A stretch of 64,000 bases of DNA from Vibrio sp. SCSIO 43137 (GCF_028201475.1 NZ_CP116384.1:1302001-1366000); one strand, 5' to 3'; shown: positions 35,479-46,311, counted from the stretch's first letter. Notes: generated by a model from the sequence alone, not told the origin. Numbers and translations: made by a program.

Positions 35479-35516
35479 AAATGGCTGACGGAGCAATCCG
35501 CCAGCCATTTTTATTT
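35479..35516 (+). terminator. intrinsic terminator after scrA
   Basis: AAATGGCTG-A-CGG (35479-35491) with CCG-C-CAGCCATTT (35498-35510), followed by a T-rich tract. Confidence 0.88.
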
Positions 35517-35618
35517 TAGCGGCATTAGGAGACGATAAGGTATACATCACCAGTTATGTTAGTTGGTATACTATAATGCTATGAATTAGCTAAATTTTTA
35601 CCCTTAGGATATCTGTTT

Positions 35619-36287
35619 ATGGCAAATCACATCGTCCGGCTGGAAAAGATAAACAAAGAATTTGACGATGGGGATCTGCGCCATAAAGTGCTGCAACAGC
35701 TAGATCTTACTCTCTCTCAGGGTGACACCATTGCCCTTACCGGAGCCAGTGGCTGCGGCAAAAGTACCCTGCTAAATATCATCGCCGGATTTGAACCCGC
35801 CAGTTCAGGCTCACTCTCTTTACTGGGAGAACAAACAAAATATTGGCAGGACACACACTGGAGCCGCTTTCGTCACCGGCATCTCGGGGTGATTTTCCAG
35901 CAATTTAACCTGCTGACTCCCCTGAACGTAAAAGACAATATCGCCTTCCCGTTGCAATTGAATCAAAACGGCTGGAATGACTGGTGTGATTATCTGGTGG
36001 AGAAAATGGGGCTAAGCAATTTGCTTAACCGACATGTGGAACACCTTTCTGGTGGCCAGCAACAGAGAGTCGCCATTGCGCGGGCATTGGCTCATAAACC
36101 TGATCTATTACTGGCTGACGAACCCACAGGAAATTTAGATGAGCAAACCAGCCTTGAGGTGATGCCATTGCTGTGTGAGTTAGCGGCTGAAAACCAGACC
36201 AGTATTCTGCTGGTTACCCATAGCCAGAGCTGTGCCGGTTTTATGAACCGCCGCTGGCATCTGGAACAGGGTAAGATTCATGAGTAA
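35619..36287 (+). CDS. ABC transporter ATPase of an AttEFGH-type (LolD/MacB-like) system
   Basis: 222 residues with Walker A GASGCGKST (about 42-50), Q-loop FQQFNLL, signature LSGGQQQR, Walker B LLLADEPTG and H-loop LVTHS: a complete ATPase of the MacB/LolD family. First gene of an operon with a FtsX-type permease and a lipocalin-like lipoprotein, the same content as attEFGH loci. It overlaps the permease start by 8 bases. AGGA lies before ATG 35619. Such systems act on envelope lipoproteins or lipids rather than import; the substrate is unknown. Confidence 0.88.
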   Translation: MANHIVRLEKINKEFDDGDLRHKVLQQLDLTLSQGDTIALTGASGCGKSTLLNIIAGFEPASSGSLSLLGEQTKYWQDTHWSRFRHRHLGVIFQQFNLLTPLNVKDNIAFPLQLNQNGWNDWCDYLVEKMGLSNLLNRHVEHLSGGQQQRVAIARALAHKPDLLLADEPTGNLDEQTSLEVMPLLCELAAENQTSILLVTHSQSCAGFMNRRWHLEQGKIHE

Positions 36288-38761
36288 TTCCCTTCCTGCA
36301 CACCTGTTTCTTTGCCTGCGGGTCTTTGCAGCTCACTATCGGCAGGCACCTCTTCAGGCTGGCGCTATTCTGCTGGGTATTGTACTGGCAGTGACCCTTC
36401 TCACGGGTGTCAGGGCCGTGAACGAAAACGCCAAAAATAGTTACAATGTCACCTCGGAACAATTTAATCAGTTAGCCTTATGGCAGATAGTGCCCAAAAC
36501 CGGAACCAAATATCTGCCGGAGCAGATCTATTTTCAGGTCAGAAAACTGGGGCATAACCGCAGCCTGGCGGTGCTGGAAGGAAGAGTGTTATCAGAATCC
36601 GGTCAGCGTTGGTCATTACAAGGCAGTGATTTAACCGCAGGGTTGACTGCTATTAATACCAGTCAGAATAGCGAACAAGATAGCTCTCTGTTTAGCCAGC
36701 CCCTGCCGCTAGCAGAAATGTTGGCAGGTGAACCTTATGTTCTTATGGCAGAGAGTCAGAGCGACCGACTTGCAACAAACGGCAGCCTGACCATTTCAAA
36801 CCAAAGGTTAAATGTTGTTAGCCTGAATGACGACTTCCCCCTTGGCAGCCGTTTGCTGACGGATATCTCCCTCGCCCAGAAGCTGCTGTCGGCAGAAGGT
36901 AAAATCAGCTATGTGGCGCTATTTGATGAGCTTACTCCGGCTCAAATTGAACAACTTAAACAGCTTTCTCCCGATATACGTCTGGTACAGAGTGACAAGG
37001 GAGAAAATCTGAGTGACCTGACGGACAGCTTTCACCTTAACCTGACGGCAATGAGTCTGCTGGCCTTTATTGTCGGGCTGTTTATCTCTTATAACGGTGT
37101 GCGCTACAGCCTGCTGAAAAGGCAACGTTTGTTTACCCAGTTACGCCAGATTGGCATGTTAAAACTGCCTCTGCTTCTGGCTCTCTGCATCGAGCTCTCA
37201 GTATTGGTAGCAGCCGGTTCCGTGGCGGGTTTTACCTTTGGCTTGCAGCTTAGCCACTGGCTGCACCCTATGGTCTCCACCACGCTTGAGCAGTTGTATG
37301 ATGCCAATATTCTCGCAACAGGCTGGCGCTGGAGTTGGCTGTTGCAGTCTATCGCTCTCACCCTAGCGGCTTCAATTCTGGCCTGTAGCTCTCTGTTTTA
37401 TCAGCTTTTACGTCAGCCATTGGCACGTAGCCTCGGCCAGTTTCAGATACAACAAAATGCCGCTGCTGTGCACAAGGTTCAATTTGTTACGGCGCTGGTT
37501 CTGTTGCTGGTTGCAGGCGTTCTGTTCCCTCTCACCCACAACTATAAAGTGACCATGGTATTGCTGGGTTTGGTGGTGATTGCTATTCCCCTCTTCCTGC
37601 CGGTAGCGTTGAGCTTTTTAGTGTGCCAGTTACAAAAGCTGCCTTTCGGTGGTCTTCGTGGTTATCTGATTGCAGAAACCAGAGAGCTGCTGCCGCCACT
37701 TTCGGCCATGATGGCCATACTGTTGGCGGTCACCGCCAATGTCTCCATGAATACTTTAGTCAGCAGTTTTGAAATCACATTAAAGCAATGGCTGGATGCC
37801 CGTCTGCATGCGGATCTCTATATCCGCCCGGCTCAGTCTGAGATGGTTCAGGTCGAGCAGTTTTTACATCAACAACCGGAGATTACCTCCGTTTATAAGC
37901 AGTATTTTGTAAAAAAGTACGCAACAGAACCTGCCTATTTATCTGGTAACAAAAGACAATAAGACACTGGAAGAAACCACTCTTTTCAGAGCCTCTTCCG
38001 ACAACGTCTGGCAAGATTTTTATCGTGAAAAAGCGCTGATCATCAGCGAACCTATGGCTATCCGACTCAATCTTTCTGTCGGAGACAGTTTAGGACTGGA
38101 AGCGATCAACGATCGTCAATTCACCATAGGCGGAATTTTTTACGACTACGGCAATCCATACGGTGAGGTATTGCTGCCTCTTAAGCTCTGGCAGCAGTAC
38201 GGATTTACCGATACCCCATCCAGCCTTGGTGTCAGCACTGACAGCACACCGGATCAGCTACGTGAAAAGCTAAACCAGACCCTGAAACTGCCGGATAACC
38301 TTATGTACGATCAGGCGGAGATAAAGCAGCGGGCTATCTCTATCTTTAGCAAGACTTTCGCCATCACCACAGTGCTTAACAGCCTGACTCTGTTGGTTGC
38401 CGCCGTCGGTCTGTTTAGTGCCTGCTTTATGCTGACTCAGGCACGTGCTGCTCCTATTGCCCGACTTTACAGCTTAGGAGTCAGCCGCAAGCAACTTACC
38501 ATTATGGTGATAACCCAGATGCTTGGTATCGTATTGCTTACCTGCTTAGTGGCGCTACCGTTTGGTGCCATTCTCGGCTACCTGCTTATTAATCATGTCA
38601 CCTTACAGGCGTTTGGCTGGACTATTGCCATGCAGTGGAACTGGCTCAATTATGTTGAGGTCATTGCTACCGCACTGGTTGCCAGTTTTCTCGCTGTCGG
38701 CATTCCGCTCTACCGCCAGACACGCCGCCCAATTATGTCCAGCCTGCAGAGTGAACTATGA
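36280..38761 (+). pseudogene. FtsX-like ABC permease (AttF/AttG type), interrupted by a +1 frameshift
   Basis: The gene is read in two frames: 36280 to about 37933, then about 37934 to 38761. In the first frame translation ends at TAA 37960 soon after KKYATEPAYL; dropping one base near 37933 restores EPPIYLVTKDNKTLEET and an unbroken frame through SEPMAIRLNLSVGDSLGL to the end. The restored product would have about 827 residues, with an N-terminal helix, a MacB-type periplasmic region, a first block of three FtsX helices, and a second FtsX block at the C-terminus (AVGLFSACFMLTQARAAPIA), i.e. a fused AttF-AttG permease. An ORF beginning at ATG 38054 is only the tail. Mutation, sequencing error or programmed shift cannot be told apart. 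Confidence 0.82.
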
Positions 38762-39849
38762 TAAAACAACTAACAATAAACTCGGCTTCTCTGCTAACGG
38801 CTATAGTTCTGCTAGCCGGTTGCTCTGACGCTGAAAAACCCGAATCTATGAGCAGCCTGATGGGGCAAACCACCAGCGGCTATGCCGAAGTGATAAAAGG
38901 AGAAGAGATCCAATTTCCACAAGATCACCAGCCTCACCCAGACTTCAGACAGGAGTGGTGGTATCTCACTGCCAACCTGACTACAGATCAAGATCAGCCA
39001 TTGGGACTACAGTGGACTCAGTTTCGCATAGCCGTCTCACCGGAAAAGTCACAGCAGGACGGCTGGGCCACCAATCAAATCTACTTTGCTCATACTGCCA
39101 TCACCACCAGAGAACAACATCTGGCTGAAGAGAAATGGTCACGTCAGCATCCGCAACTGGCCGGCGTGACAAAAATCCCATTCTCAGTGAAGCTGGATAA
39201 CTGGCAGTGGCAGTCGGAAGGAACAAACCTATTTCCCGCCAGCCTGACTGCTGCCAGTGACGAGTTTAGTTACCAGCTAAAACTCACCAGCAATAAACCC
39301 TTTCAGCGTCAGGGTGAGCAAGGCTACAGCCAGAAAAACGCCAAAGGTGATATGGCTTCTTACTACTACAGCCAACCTTTTATTGAGATTGCCGGCAACG
39401 TCACCATCAACGGCAAAGAACAACAGGTCACAGGCAAAGGCTGGCTGGACAGGGAGTGGAGCTCGCAGTTTCTTAGTAAAAGCCAGCAAGGCTGGGACTG
39501 GTTTGCCCTGCGTCTGAATGACGGCTCGGCATTAATGTTGTTCCAGTTACGAAACAGCGATGATAAAGAGAACAGCTTTTACAGCGGCAGAAGAATGTAT
39601 CCGGACGGCATCGGCCGCAATATCGCCAGTCAGCAAATCACACTAACAGCAATCCGGCAGCATAAAATAGAAGAGCACAACTACCCGGTAGGCTGGCGGA
39701 TTCAGATCCCGTCAGAGCAGATAGATGTTGAAATATTCCCCCTTAATGACAACGCAAAAATGCCTTTAAGTGTCGCTTACTGGGAAGGGCCTGTGACTTT
39801 CTCAGGCAGTCATTCTGGTGAAGGATATATGGAGTTGACAGGGTACTAG
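38758..39849 (+). CDS. AttH/CrtC-like lipocalin-domain lipoprotein
   Basis: 363 residues. LTAIVLLAGCSD gives a lipobox with Cys about 22, so an envelope lipoprotein. The mature part has the AttH/hydroxyneurosporene synthase (CrtC) pattern: FRQEWWYLTANL, GLQWTQFRIA, YFAHTAIT, GKGWLDREWSSQFL. CrtC enzymes hydrate carotenoids, but AttH-type proteins co-occur with ABC permeases and are thought to handle lipids. Start overlaps the permease stop (ATGA). Co-translated with the frameshifted permease. Confidence 0.87.
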   Translation: MIKQLTINSASLLTAIVLLAGCSDAEKPESMSSLMGQTTSGYAEVIKGEEIQFPQDHQPHPDFRQEWWYLTANLTTDQDQPLGLQWTQFRIAVSPEKSQQDGWATNQIYFAHTAITTREQHLAEEKWSRQHPQLAGVTKIPFSVKLDNWQWQSEGTNLFPASLTAASDEFSYQLKLTSNKPFQRQGEQGYSQKNAKGDMASYYYSQPFIEIAGNVTINGKEQQVTGKGWLDREWSSQFLSKSQQGWDWFALRLNDGSALMLFQLRNSDDKENSFYSGRRMYPDGIGRNIASQQITLTAIRQHKIEEHNYPVGWRIQIPSEQIDVEIFPLNDNAKMPLSVAYWEGPVTFSGSHSGEGYMELTGY

Positions 39850-39855
39850 ATCAAA

Positions 39856-39885
39856 AAAGCAGGCTACCGAAGCCTGCTTTCATTT
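39856..39885 (+). terminator. terminator of the att-like operon
   Basis: AAAGCAGGCT (39856-39865), loop ACCGA, AGCCTGCTTT (39871-39880), perfect 10-bp stem. Also usable by the convergent gene on the minus strand. Confidence 0.88.
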
Positions 39886-39913
39886 AGTCACTATAATGGT
39901 AAGTGAAGGGGAA

Positions 39914-40630
39914 TTATTTCTCGCTGGCAACCAGAGTAGACTTGATAGCCCAGCCTGATGCGCCTTTTTCCAATGCGTTCAGAGTAACGTAGTTCTTACC
40001 CGCCGCGCTGATCTTAGTGATTAGCAGGCCGGTATTCTGGTTTTCGATTGCCACAAGGTTATCCAGTTCAACACCTTTGTCACTTAAGTTCAGCTTAGCC
40101 GCCGCAGAATCGATGTTGGTTCGTTTTGCCTGCTTAAGGGACTTAATCGCATCATTAAAGGCGCTGTTGTCTTTCTCAAGATCCTGAGCGGTAAAACCGA
40201 ACGCGGATTTCAGACCACCAGCACCAACATCGATCTGGCGAATCCATTTGCCCTGCTTCTGTTTCATTACTTCAAGCGCAAGGCCACTAAAGCCACCTTT
40301 ATCAAACTTAATATCCCACGATTTTAGCAATAAACCGATATCTTGGTTTTCATCCAGTGCGATGGTTTTTACTTCTACATTTAGGTCGTTCAGGTTAAAC
40401 GGACCGTTAGTAAACATGCCTGTAATTGAGTCCAGACCAACCAGATTTTTGTCACTACTGTACGGAAACTGAGCCACTACTGAACCTTCATCGTAATACG
40501 AAGAAAGGGCACCAGCATCTTTATTGTTCATTACGTTCTGCCAGTTATCGACAGATTTAACCAGTGTTGAGTCTGCTGCAACTGCGATATTGGAGACGGC
40601 AAGTAACAGAGCCGCTAACTTTAGTTTCAT
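39914..40630 (-). CDS. secreted protein with NTF2-like N-terminal region, function unknown
   Basis: 238 residues from ATG 40630 (MKLKLAALLLAVSNIAVAADS), preceded by AAAAGGAAAATAAT; the frame is open ten codons further with no ribosome site. Signal peptide cut likely after AVA. The mature part begins with an NTF2-like pattern (SVDNWQNVMNNKDAGALSSYYDEGSVV) and ends in a second beta-rich region. Probably periplasmic. No enzymatic motif seen; not related to the cytoplasmic NTF2-like gene near 18 kb beyond fold. Confidence 0.72.
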   Translation of the reverse strand: MKLKLAALLLAVSNIAVAADSTLVKSVDNWQNVMNNKDAGALSSYYDEGSVVAQFPYSSDKNLVGLDSITGMFTNGPFNLNDLNVEVKTIALDENQDIGLLLKSWDIKFDKGGFSGLALEVMKQKQGKWIRQIDVGAGGLKSAFGFTAQDLEKDNSAFNDAIKSLKQAKRTNIDSAAAKLNLSDKGVELDNLVAIENQNTGLLITKISAAGKNYVTLNALEKGASGWAIKSTLVASEK

Positions 40631-40802
40631 ATTATTTTCCTTTTTATTATAGAGCGCCATGCATGCTACACGAATTTAAAATTGATTAAAACAGAAGCGA
40701 ATGAAAATCATTCTTGGATGTAAGGTATTGAAACTACTTGAGTTGGTTTACAGATGTCTCAGCAGGCTATTCAAAACAGCGTTTAAAACTGAGTTTTCTA
40801 TC

Positions 40803-40815
40803 GGGGACACACACC
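40803..40815 (+). repeat. GGGGACACACACC repeat element
   Basis: Intergenic copy of the window-wide motif, in the context CGGGGACACACACCTGAAATTG; 13 bases identical to the copy at 47402 and continuing CT(G/C)AA(A/T)TT in both. Confidence 0.7.
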
Positions 40816-40895
40816 TGAAATTGAATGAAAGAGTTATATGTCGAAAAGTAGAAGCGAAAAGATGCGAGCTATCTATATAGCCCGCCACTAGGAAA

Positions 40896-41771
40896 TCAGA
40901 GATAAAAAAGCGCTACTGAAGCAACCATTCCCGCCGCCGCAATCAATTTTTTATACCAGATGGATACCGGTTGATTTACCTGATGTCGGAAGAACAGAAA
41001 AGCGATCATCACACCGATCACTCCGCGCAGAGACTGCACTACATTCCCCGACACAACCCCGGATATATTAAATCCGATAATAAGGAAAATAACCGCAACA
41101 AACCATGCCAGCCCTACCCACTTCGCCTGATAAGTCATTCTAAAACTAACTTTCATCGGCTTCATAAACAGAATAGAAAAGAGACCGCAAACTGTGTAGT
41201 TAAGGCAGATGGTGACAAAAGATTGCTCTATTGGTGATGCTTGTATCAGGTTATGTGACAGTTCGGTAATCGCCATATCTGACAAGCTATAGAAGAGGCT
41301 GGCACTGAGAATCAATAACAAAGGTGTCAGGTTGATTTTTCCTGACATGGCTGAGAAGTACCAACCTAGAGCCAGAATTAAACCAATAGATATCCCCTGC
41401 ATTGCGGTGAACTCTGCGTCGAAGAACAGAATAGAAATTGCAGCAAGAACAGGAATTTTAAGAGCCAACAGAGGTGAAGCGATGGAGGCATCACTCAGGC
41501 GTATTGCATTAATCAGCAGATACTGCCCTAGCAGATACGGCGCATTGATCTTAAAAAAGTCCCACGCCAGATCTAACTCAAAAAGCTGCCAGTACCCAAA
41601 CAGCACTGTAGGAACCAGTGCCAAAAAGCCCATACAGACATGCACGGCCACCAATAGCTTAACGCCGTCAATACTGTATTTTTGCTGGCAGCTTTGCGTA
41701 AGCGCATAGTTCAGCGCCTGAAAAGTAGCCCCCAGAAAACTGGCGAGAACTCCGATTAACACGTTAAACAA
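40896..41771 (-). CDS. EamA/DMT-type membrane transporter
   Basis: 291 residues, about ten predicted helices with the internal duplication of the drug/metabolite transporter superfamily (second half begins near LTPLLLILSASLFYSLS). Substrate unknown; amino-acid or nucleoside export is common in the family. The frame starts at TTG 41771 with GAGAG just upstream; no ATG fits the homologous N-terminus. Monocistronic. Confidence 0.78.
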   Translation of the reverse strand: MFNVLIGVLASFLGATFQALNYALTQSCQQKYSIDGVKLLVAVHVCMGFLALVPTVLFGYWQLFELDLAWDFFKINAPYLLGQYLLINAIRLSDASIASPLLALKIPVLAAISILFFDAEFTAMQGISIGLILALGWYFSAMSGKINLTPLLLILSASLFYSLSDMAITELSHNLIQASPIEQSFVTICLNYTVCGLFSILFMKPMKVSFRMTYQAKWVGLAWFVAVIFLIIGFNISGVVSGNVVQSLRGVIGVMIAFLFFRHQVNQPVSIWYKKLIAAAGMVASVALFYL

Positions 41772-42085
41772 CTCTCAGCATTGTAATCATCACGCATAGC
41801 AAAAACCTTAATACTATATACGCTCTCATCTCTCTACTTTTCGACAAATATGATGTGAACTAATATGCGAGGTAAGGATATGTTTTCATATGGTTAGCTG
41901 TCAATCACACTTGATTTGTCTGATAAATTAATTTTCCCAAAGCGCAGTTTCGTAAACCAAGATTGATTCAAACTGTTCTTTACATTAGTTTTATAACCAT
42001 TGGCAATAAAGGCACGCAGTTTCAGGCATATTAAGCGGACGTTTAATCTGAAAGCAACTGGTTCATAATCTACAGGGAGGCCTAG
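41772..42085. other. intergenic region without gene
   Basis: 314 bases between divergent genes (EamA-type on minus, binding protein on plus). No reading frame of interest and no clear palindromes; it must hold both promoters. Confidence 0.5.
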
Positions 42086-42886
42086 ATGGCATGGCACCGA
42101 CACTTGATACACCTAATGCTAGGTCTGAGCCTGCTGTTCACTTTTGCTGCCCGCAGCGCTGATACCATTTTAATTGTCGGTGATTCTCAGCATCCTCCAT
42201 TCTCCTACCTTGATAACGGTGAGCCCAAAGGCATCTACACCGATATTGTGCGTATGGCGTTAGAAAAAATGCAGCCGCAGGACAAGGTTATTATCGAACT
42301 CTATCCATGGAAGCGGTCTATTGAAATGGTTCGTAGCGGCCGGGCAAACGCGATATTTCCTCCTCACTACTTTCCGTTAAAACGTCCCTATCTGTCCCTT
42401 TACTCACAACCATTAATGGTTGAGTATACCTCGGTATTTTGTAACCGTAAGGCACTAGAGAATAAAGGCATAGAACTGAGCGACTCCCTGCAATGGCCGG
42501 ATGATCTTATGCCGGCCAAGTTTGTATTAAGCCGCGGAGTTAAAATGGGTGGCGATCAGTTCTGGCACGCCGTGGAACAGAGGCAAGTGGATGTCACTGA
42601 AGTTAACGGCCCGAGAAATGCAATCAAGATGATCGTTAACGGCAGAAGGGACTGCCATATTAACGACCGGGTAACCGTAGAGTGGTATCTGAAGGAGCGA
42701 CACCACAACGATAAAGATAACGTTGTATTAGCAAAAATTATCGCTGAAGAAGCCGGCTATCTGGCAACTTCTGCCCTCTGGAATGACGTACAGAGCCAGC
42801 CATTCATAGAACGCTTTAACGAACAGATCTCCCAGATGATCAATAACGGCTCTGTTCAGGCGATTATTGATGAGTATGTACACTAA
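42086..42886 (+). CDS. periplasmic solute-binding protein (SBP_bac_3 family)
   Basis: 266 residues with a signal peptide (HLIHLMLGLSLLFTFAARSA), then the type 3 binding-protein fold: ILIVGDSQHPPFSYLDNGEPKGIYTDIV and MVRSGRANAIFPPHYF. Genes of this type often bind amino acids when paired with ABC permeases, but no ABC genes are adjacent, so it may be an orphan receptor or sensor component. AGGGAGG lies before ATG 42086. The neighbour downstream is a DMT exporter on the same strand. Confidence 0.83.
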   Translation: MAWHRHLIHLMLGLSLLFTFAARSADTILIVGDSQHPPFSYLDNGEPKGIYTDIVRMALEKMQPQDKVIIELYPWKRSIEMVRSGRANAIFPPHYFPLKRPYLSLYSQPLMVEYTSVFCNRKALENKGIELSDSLQWPDDLMPAKFVLSRGVKMGGDQFWHAVEQRQVDVTEVNGPRNAIKMIVNGRRDCHINDRVTVEWYLKERHHNDKDNVVLAKIIAEEAGYLATSALWNDVQSQPFIERFNEQISQMINNGSVQAIIDEYVH

Positions 42887-42934
42887 TAGTCCATAAACTT
42901 TATCTCCAGCAATTACTCTTTTAGAGACAGGTCT

Positions 42935-43819
42935 ATGCATCTTCTACCGGAAAAGTTTGAAACAGGTTCAGCGGTCGCAGCCATTATTATGGCGATGATT
43001 TCCGTTACTGCGGGTGCTTCTATTGCTAAATCCATGTTCTCGACGTTAACGCCGGAAAATGTGACAGTGCTTCGCCTGATGGTCTCTGCGGCCATCTTGT
43101 TTTTTGCAATGAAAGCGTGGGAAGTTCGTTTCAATTTCAGGAGCTTATTGGTTGTATTTGCTTATGGCGCAACGGTTGCCGGAATGAACTTGTTTTTTTA
43201 TCTGGCAATAAAAACTGTCCCTGTTGGTGTAGCACTCGCTATCGAACTTATCGGCCCTTTATGTGTTGCTACCTTCTTTTCTCAGAGCCGCTCAGATTAC
43301 ATATGGGGATCATTAGCCGCGTTAGGTATCTATCTGTTATTGCCGGCCTCTTCGCATATGAGTGACTTAGATATGACAGGTCTGTTTTATGCCTTGGTAG
43401 CTGCATTTTTTTGGGGGGCTTATATCCTTGTGGGCAAAAAAGCGGCAGGCAACTTTGGCCGTAAAATCCCCGCATTAGGTTTAATTGTTGCATCACTACT
43501 TGTCCTGCCTGTCGGGGACTATACCGTTATGCTCGGCTCCCTGAACACCGAAGTAACACTATTAGTTGTCACCATTGCTCTGCTATCCAGTGCCATCCCT
43601 TTAAGCTTAGAGATATTTTCACTACGTACTCTTCGCACCAACACCTATGGCGTACTGACCAGCGGGGAACCTGTCATCGGGGCAATGGTTAGCTTTATTA
43701 TTCTTGGAGAACAGCTAACCATTATTCAGTGTTTCGGCATCGGGGCTATTGTTGCTGCCTCTATTGGTACAGTGCTATCACCTTATTCACGAAGACAAAC
43801 TTTAGAAACTAGCCAGTAA
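42935..43819 (+). CDS. RhtA/EamA-type transporter
   Basis: 294 residues with ten predicted helices and two EamA repeats; the C-terminal repeat has SLRTLRTNTYGVLTSGEPVIGA and the RhtA-like LIGPLCVATFFS block earlier. RhtA exports threonine and homoserine; the specific substrate is not proven here. It starts 49 bases after the binding-protein gene and may be co-transcribed with it. Confidence 0.85.
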   Translation: MHLLPEKFETGSAVAAIIMAMISVTAGASIAKSMFSTLTPENVTVLRLMVSAAILFFAMKAWEVRFNFRSLLVVFAYGATVAGMNLFFYLAIKTVPVGVALAIELIGPLCVATFFSQSRSDYIWGSLAALGIYLLLPASSHMSDLDMTGLFYALVAAFFWGAYILVGKKAAGNFGRKIPALGLIVASLLVLPVGDYTVMLGSLNTEVTLLVVTIALLSSAIPLSLEIFSLRTLRTNTYGVLTSGEPVIGAMVSFIILGEQLTIIQCFGIGAIVAASIGTVLSPYSRRQTLETSQ

Positions 43820-43871
43820 TTGGTTTTTATAACGTCCGCTGCAGTTGAACCCGTGCATGTCACTCACCCCA

Positions 43872-45167
43872 TTAAGACTGGCTCTCTGACAGGTTCATCA
43901 CAGTGTTTGAAACATTCTCAGCACCTTTATGAATTTCATCCATAACACGAGATACTTCAGTAATTCTGGCATTACCTTGTGCTGAGATGGCTGACATCTC
44001 CGTCATCCTATCGGTAACATCATCAATTAGATGCTGATTCTCTTCAACCACCTTGATAATTTCATCTGTGGAATCAGAAGTGCGCGAAGCAAGCTGACGA
44101 ACTTCGTCTGCAACAACCGCAAAACCTCTGCCGTGCACGCCCGCTCTGGCGGCTTCGATAGCCGCGTTTAGGGCTAACAGATTCGTTTGATCAGCGATAC
44201 CCTGAATGGTTGCTACAATATTCTGAATGTTTTGTGAGCTGTTTCTGAGTAGTTCAACTTTTTGTGCGGTTTCAGCCGCTTTATGAGATACATTTAATGA
44301 CACTTCAACAGAGTCAGCCAGAAGTTTTGAACCCTGTTGAGCAATCTGAGCTGTTTCAACCGACGTTGAATATGCTACCTCGGATGCTTCAGCAACTGCG
44401 CGGTTGCGCTCCACCCGTTCGGTAATATCAATGGCAAATTTGACCACTTTAATCACCCTGCCGGATTCGTCGTTAACCGGGTTATAAGTCGCTTCAATCC
44501 AGACGCTCTCACCACTGGAACTACGGCGCTTGAACAGGCCTGATTTAATCTGCCCGTTTTGCAGTTCTTGCCAGAAATGCGGATTATCCCGGTAAAAATC
44601 TTCAAAGCAGAACATTTGATGATGCTGACCTTCCACTTGTTGCAAGTTATAACCTAAAGTAGTCAGAAAATTGGTATTTGCAGCAAGGACGTTTCCTTTC
44701 GGATCGAACTCTATAATGGCCTGCGACTTATCCAGTGCAGACAAAAGCGCATTGTTTTTCTGGTTTTTGTAGTAAAGCTCCGTGATGTCAGAAGCAATCT
44801 TTGCTATTCCGGTGACCTCACCATGACTATTTTTGACCGGAAAGTAAGTTGCTTCCAGAACAAGGGTTTCACCACTTTTACTCTTTCTTCTGAACGTGCC
44901 TTCTTTGGTAATACCATTTGCCAAATCACACCAAAAGCTTTGATAAATTGGTGAGCTTACATCGCTGTCGCAACAGAATATCTTATGGTGTTTACCCCTT
45001 ATTTCATCCAATGTGTAGCCCACAGCATTTAAAAATAACGGGCTGGCATCCTCAACAATCCCTTCAGGAGCAAACTCTATCCATGCAACATGTTTTTTAA
45101 GGGCGTTAAATATATCTTCACTGTGACTGGATTTAACATCAGGTTCTTTTTCTCTGGAAAAAAACAT
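43872..45167 (-). CDS. soluble chemoreceptor with two PAS domains (BdlA-like)
   Basis: 431 residues, no membrane helix. Two tandem PAS domains (about 30-145 and 150-265), each with the paired signature HHKIFC / HHQMFC and a PAC tail ([23 protein letters not shown]), followed by an MCP signalling domain with [20 protein letters not shown] at the tip. The layout matches BdlA of Pseudomonas, which links energy or redox state to biofilm dispersal. The cytoplasmic location and PAS pair suggest sensing of redox, oxygen or a flavin/haem cofactor. GAGG before ATG 45167. Confidence 0.88.
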   Translation of the reverse strand: MFFSREKEPDVKSSHSEDIFNALKKHVAWIEFAPEGIVEDASPLFLNAVGYTLDEIRGKHHKIFCCDSDVSSPIYQSFWCDLANGITKEGTFRRKSKSGETLVLEATYFPVKNSHGEVTGIAKIASDITELYYKNQKNNALLSALDKSQAIIEFDPKGNVLAANTNFLTTLGYNLQQVEGQHHQMFCFEDFYRDNPHFWQELQNGQIKSGLFKRRSSSGESVWIEATYNPVNDESGRVIKVVKFAIDITERVERNRAVAEASEVAYSTSVETAQIAQQGSKLLADSVEVSLNVSHKAAETAQKVELLRNSSQNIQNIVATIQGIADQTNLLALNAAIEAARAGVHGRGFAVVADEVRQLASRTSDSTDEIIKVVEENQHLIDDVTDRMTEMSAISAQGNARITEVSRVMDEIHKGAENVSNTVMNLSESQS

Positions 45168-45375
45168 TGTGTAACCTCACTAGATATATGCGTATTAATA
45201 TTTAATAGTTCGCAGTCTACTAATAAATTTATTCACCAATAGCTCGTAATGTAACGGGGATCACATACCTACACCCCATAAATATAGCTTCGGTACTTTA
45301 CAACGAATTTTTAATTACATAATTAACTTTCACTTCTTCAGAAAAAATTAAATAATTTAGTTTAAAAACTCTATT

Positions 45376-46311
45376 TTAGTACTCCAGACAAGATCTCAGG
45401 TTTTTATCCCAGTATGGAGGGCAACCAATATAATCCTTGAGATAATTGATAATATAAGACAGCCTGGCAGGTAAGTGCTTCTTTCGCGGGTAAACAGCAT
45501 AAACCGGCAGCTCACATGTTGGCTTCCATTCTGGAAGTAACCGAACTAATTTTCCGGTTTCAAACTCATCCGACAGCAGATAAGTCGCTATATAGCCGAT
45601 TCCCCTTCCGCCTATAACCGCATCTCTCACTGCTTCTGCAAGATCAACCCGGTAGTTTCCGGTAACATGAATACTGAATTGTTCATCTCTGCGTTTAAAC
45701 CGCCAGTGTCCGTAGCTACGGGTTTTACTGTGGTAGATAACACAATTGTGATTAAGCAAATCATCCGGATGCTCAGGCGTTTGGGTATTTTTCAGGTAGT
45801 GAGGAGAGGCACAAACGATGTAGTTAGTATCTGCCACGCGTTGGGCAATATAGCCTTCTGAGATGTTCTCGTGATTGGTTATCCATAGATCGATATCTTC
45901 GTCCAGCATATCTACTTTATGATCACAAAGTGCAATCTCAACATTAAGTTTTGGGTATTTATTCTGCAGCAGATCAATAGCAGGTATCACGTGTAAAGTG
46001 CCAAATGAACGTGACAATGCCAGCTTTACTGTACCTGATACTTCATCTCTGGCGTCAATCATTTGTGCTTCAGCATTATTAATAACGGAGTACAAATTGG
46101 CACAGTGTAATGCAAAGCATTTTCCATCTTCTGTCAGTAGCAAACTACGTGTTGTCCGGTGTACTAACTGAACATCCAGATCAGCCTCAAGCATATTAAG
46201 TTGTTTGCTGACATAAGATATAGATACCCCTAGTTTTTCAGCAGCTTTAGTAAAGCTACCTGTAGTTTCAAGGACATGAAATATAACCATTTGGTTAGCA
46301 CGTTGTTGCAT
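45376..46311 (-). CDS. LysR-family transcriptional regulator
   Basis: 311 residues: LysR winged helix at 1-60 (TGSFTKAAEKLGVSISYVSKQLN) and an effector domain (SGTVKLALSRSFGTLHVIPA). Divergent from the uridine phosphorylase gene, with about 250 bases between starts, so it is a candidate regulator of that gene. The intergenic region is AT-rich and shows no obvious dyad. Confidence 0.85.
   Translation of the reverse strand: MQQRANQMVIFHVLETTGSFTKAAEKLGVSISYVSKQLNMLEADLDVQLVHRTTRSLLLTEDGKCFALHCANLYSVINNAEAQMIDARDEVSGTVKLALSRSFGTLHVIPAIDLLQNKYPKLNVEIALCDHKVDMLDEDIDLWITNHENISEGYIAQRVADTNYIVCASPHYLKNTQTPEHPDDLLNHNCVIYHSKTRSYGHWRFKRRDEQFSIHVTGNYRVDLAEAVRDAVIGGRGIGYIATYLLSDEFETGKLVRLLPEWKPTCELPVYAVYPRKKHLPARLSYIINYLKDYIGCPPYWDKNLRSCLEY

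Noticed and set aside
38054..38761. Separate short permease gene starting at ATG 38054
   Set aside because: The frame continues upstream into the preceding permease sequence; it is the tail of one frameshifted gene.
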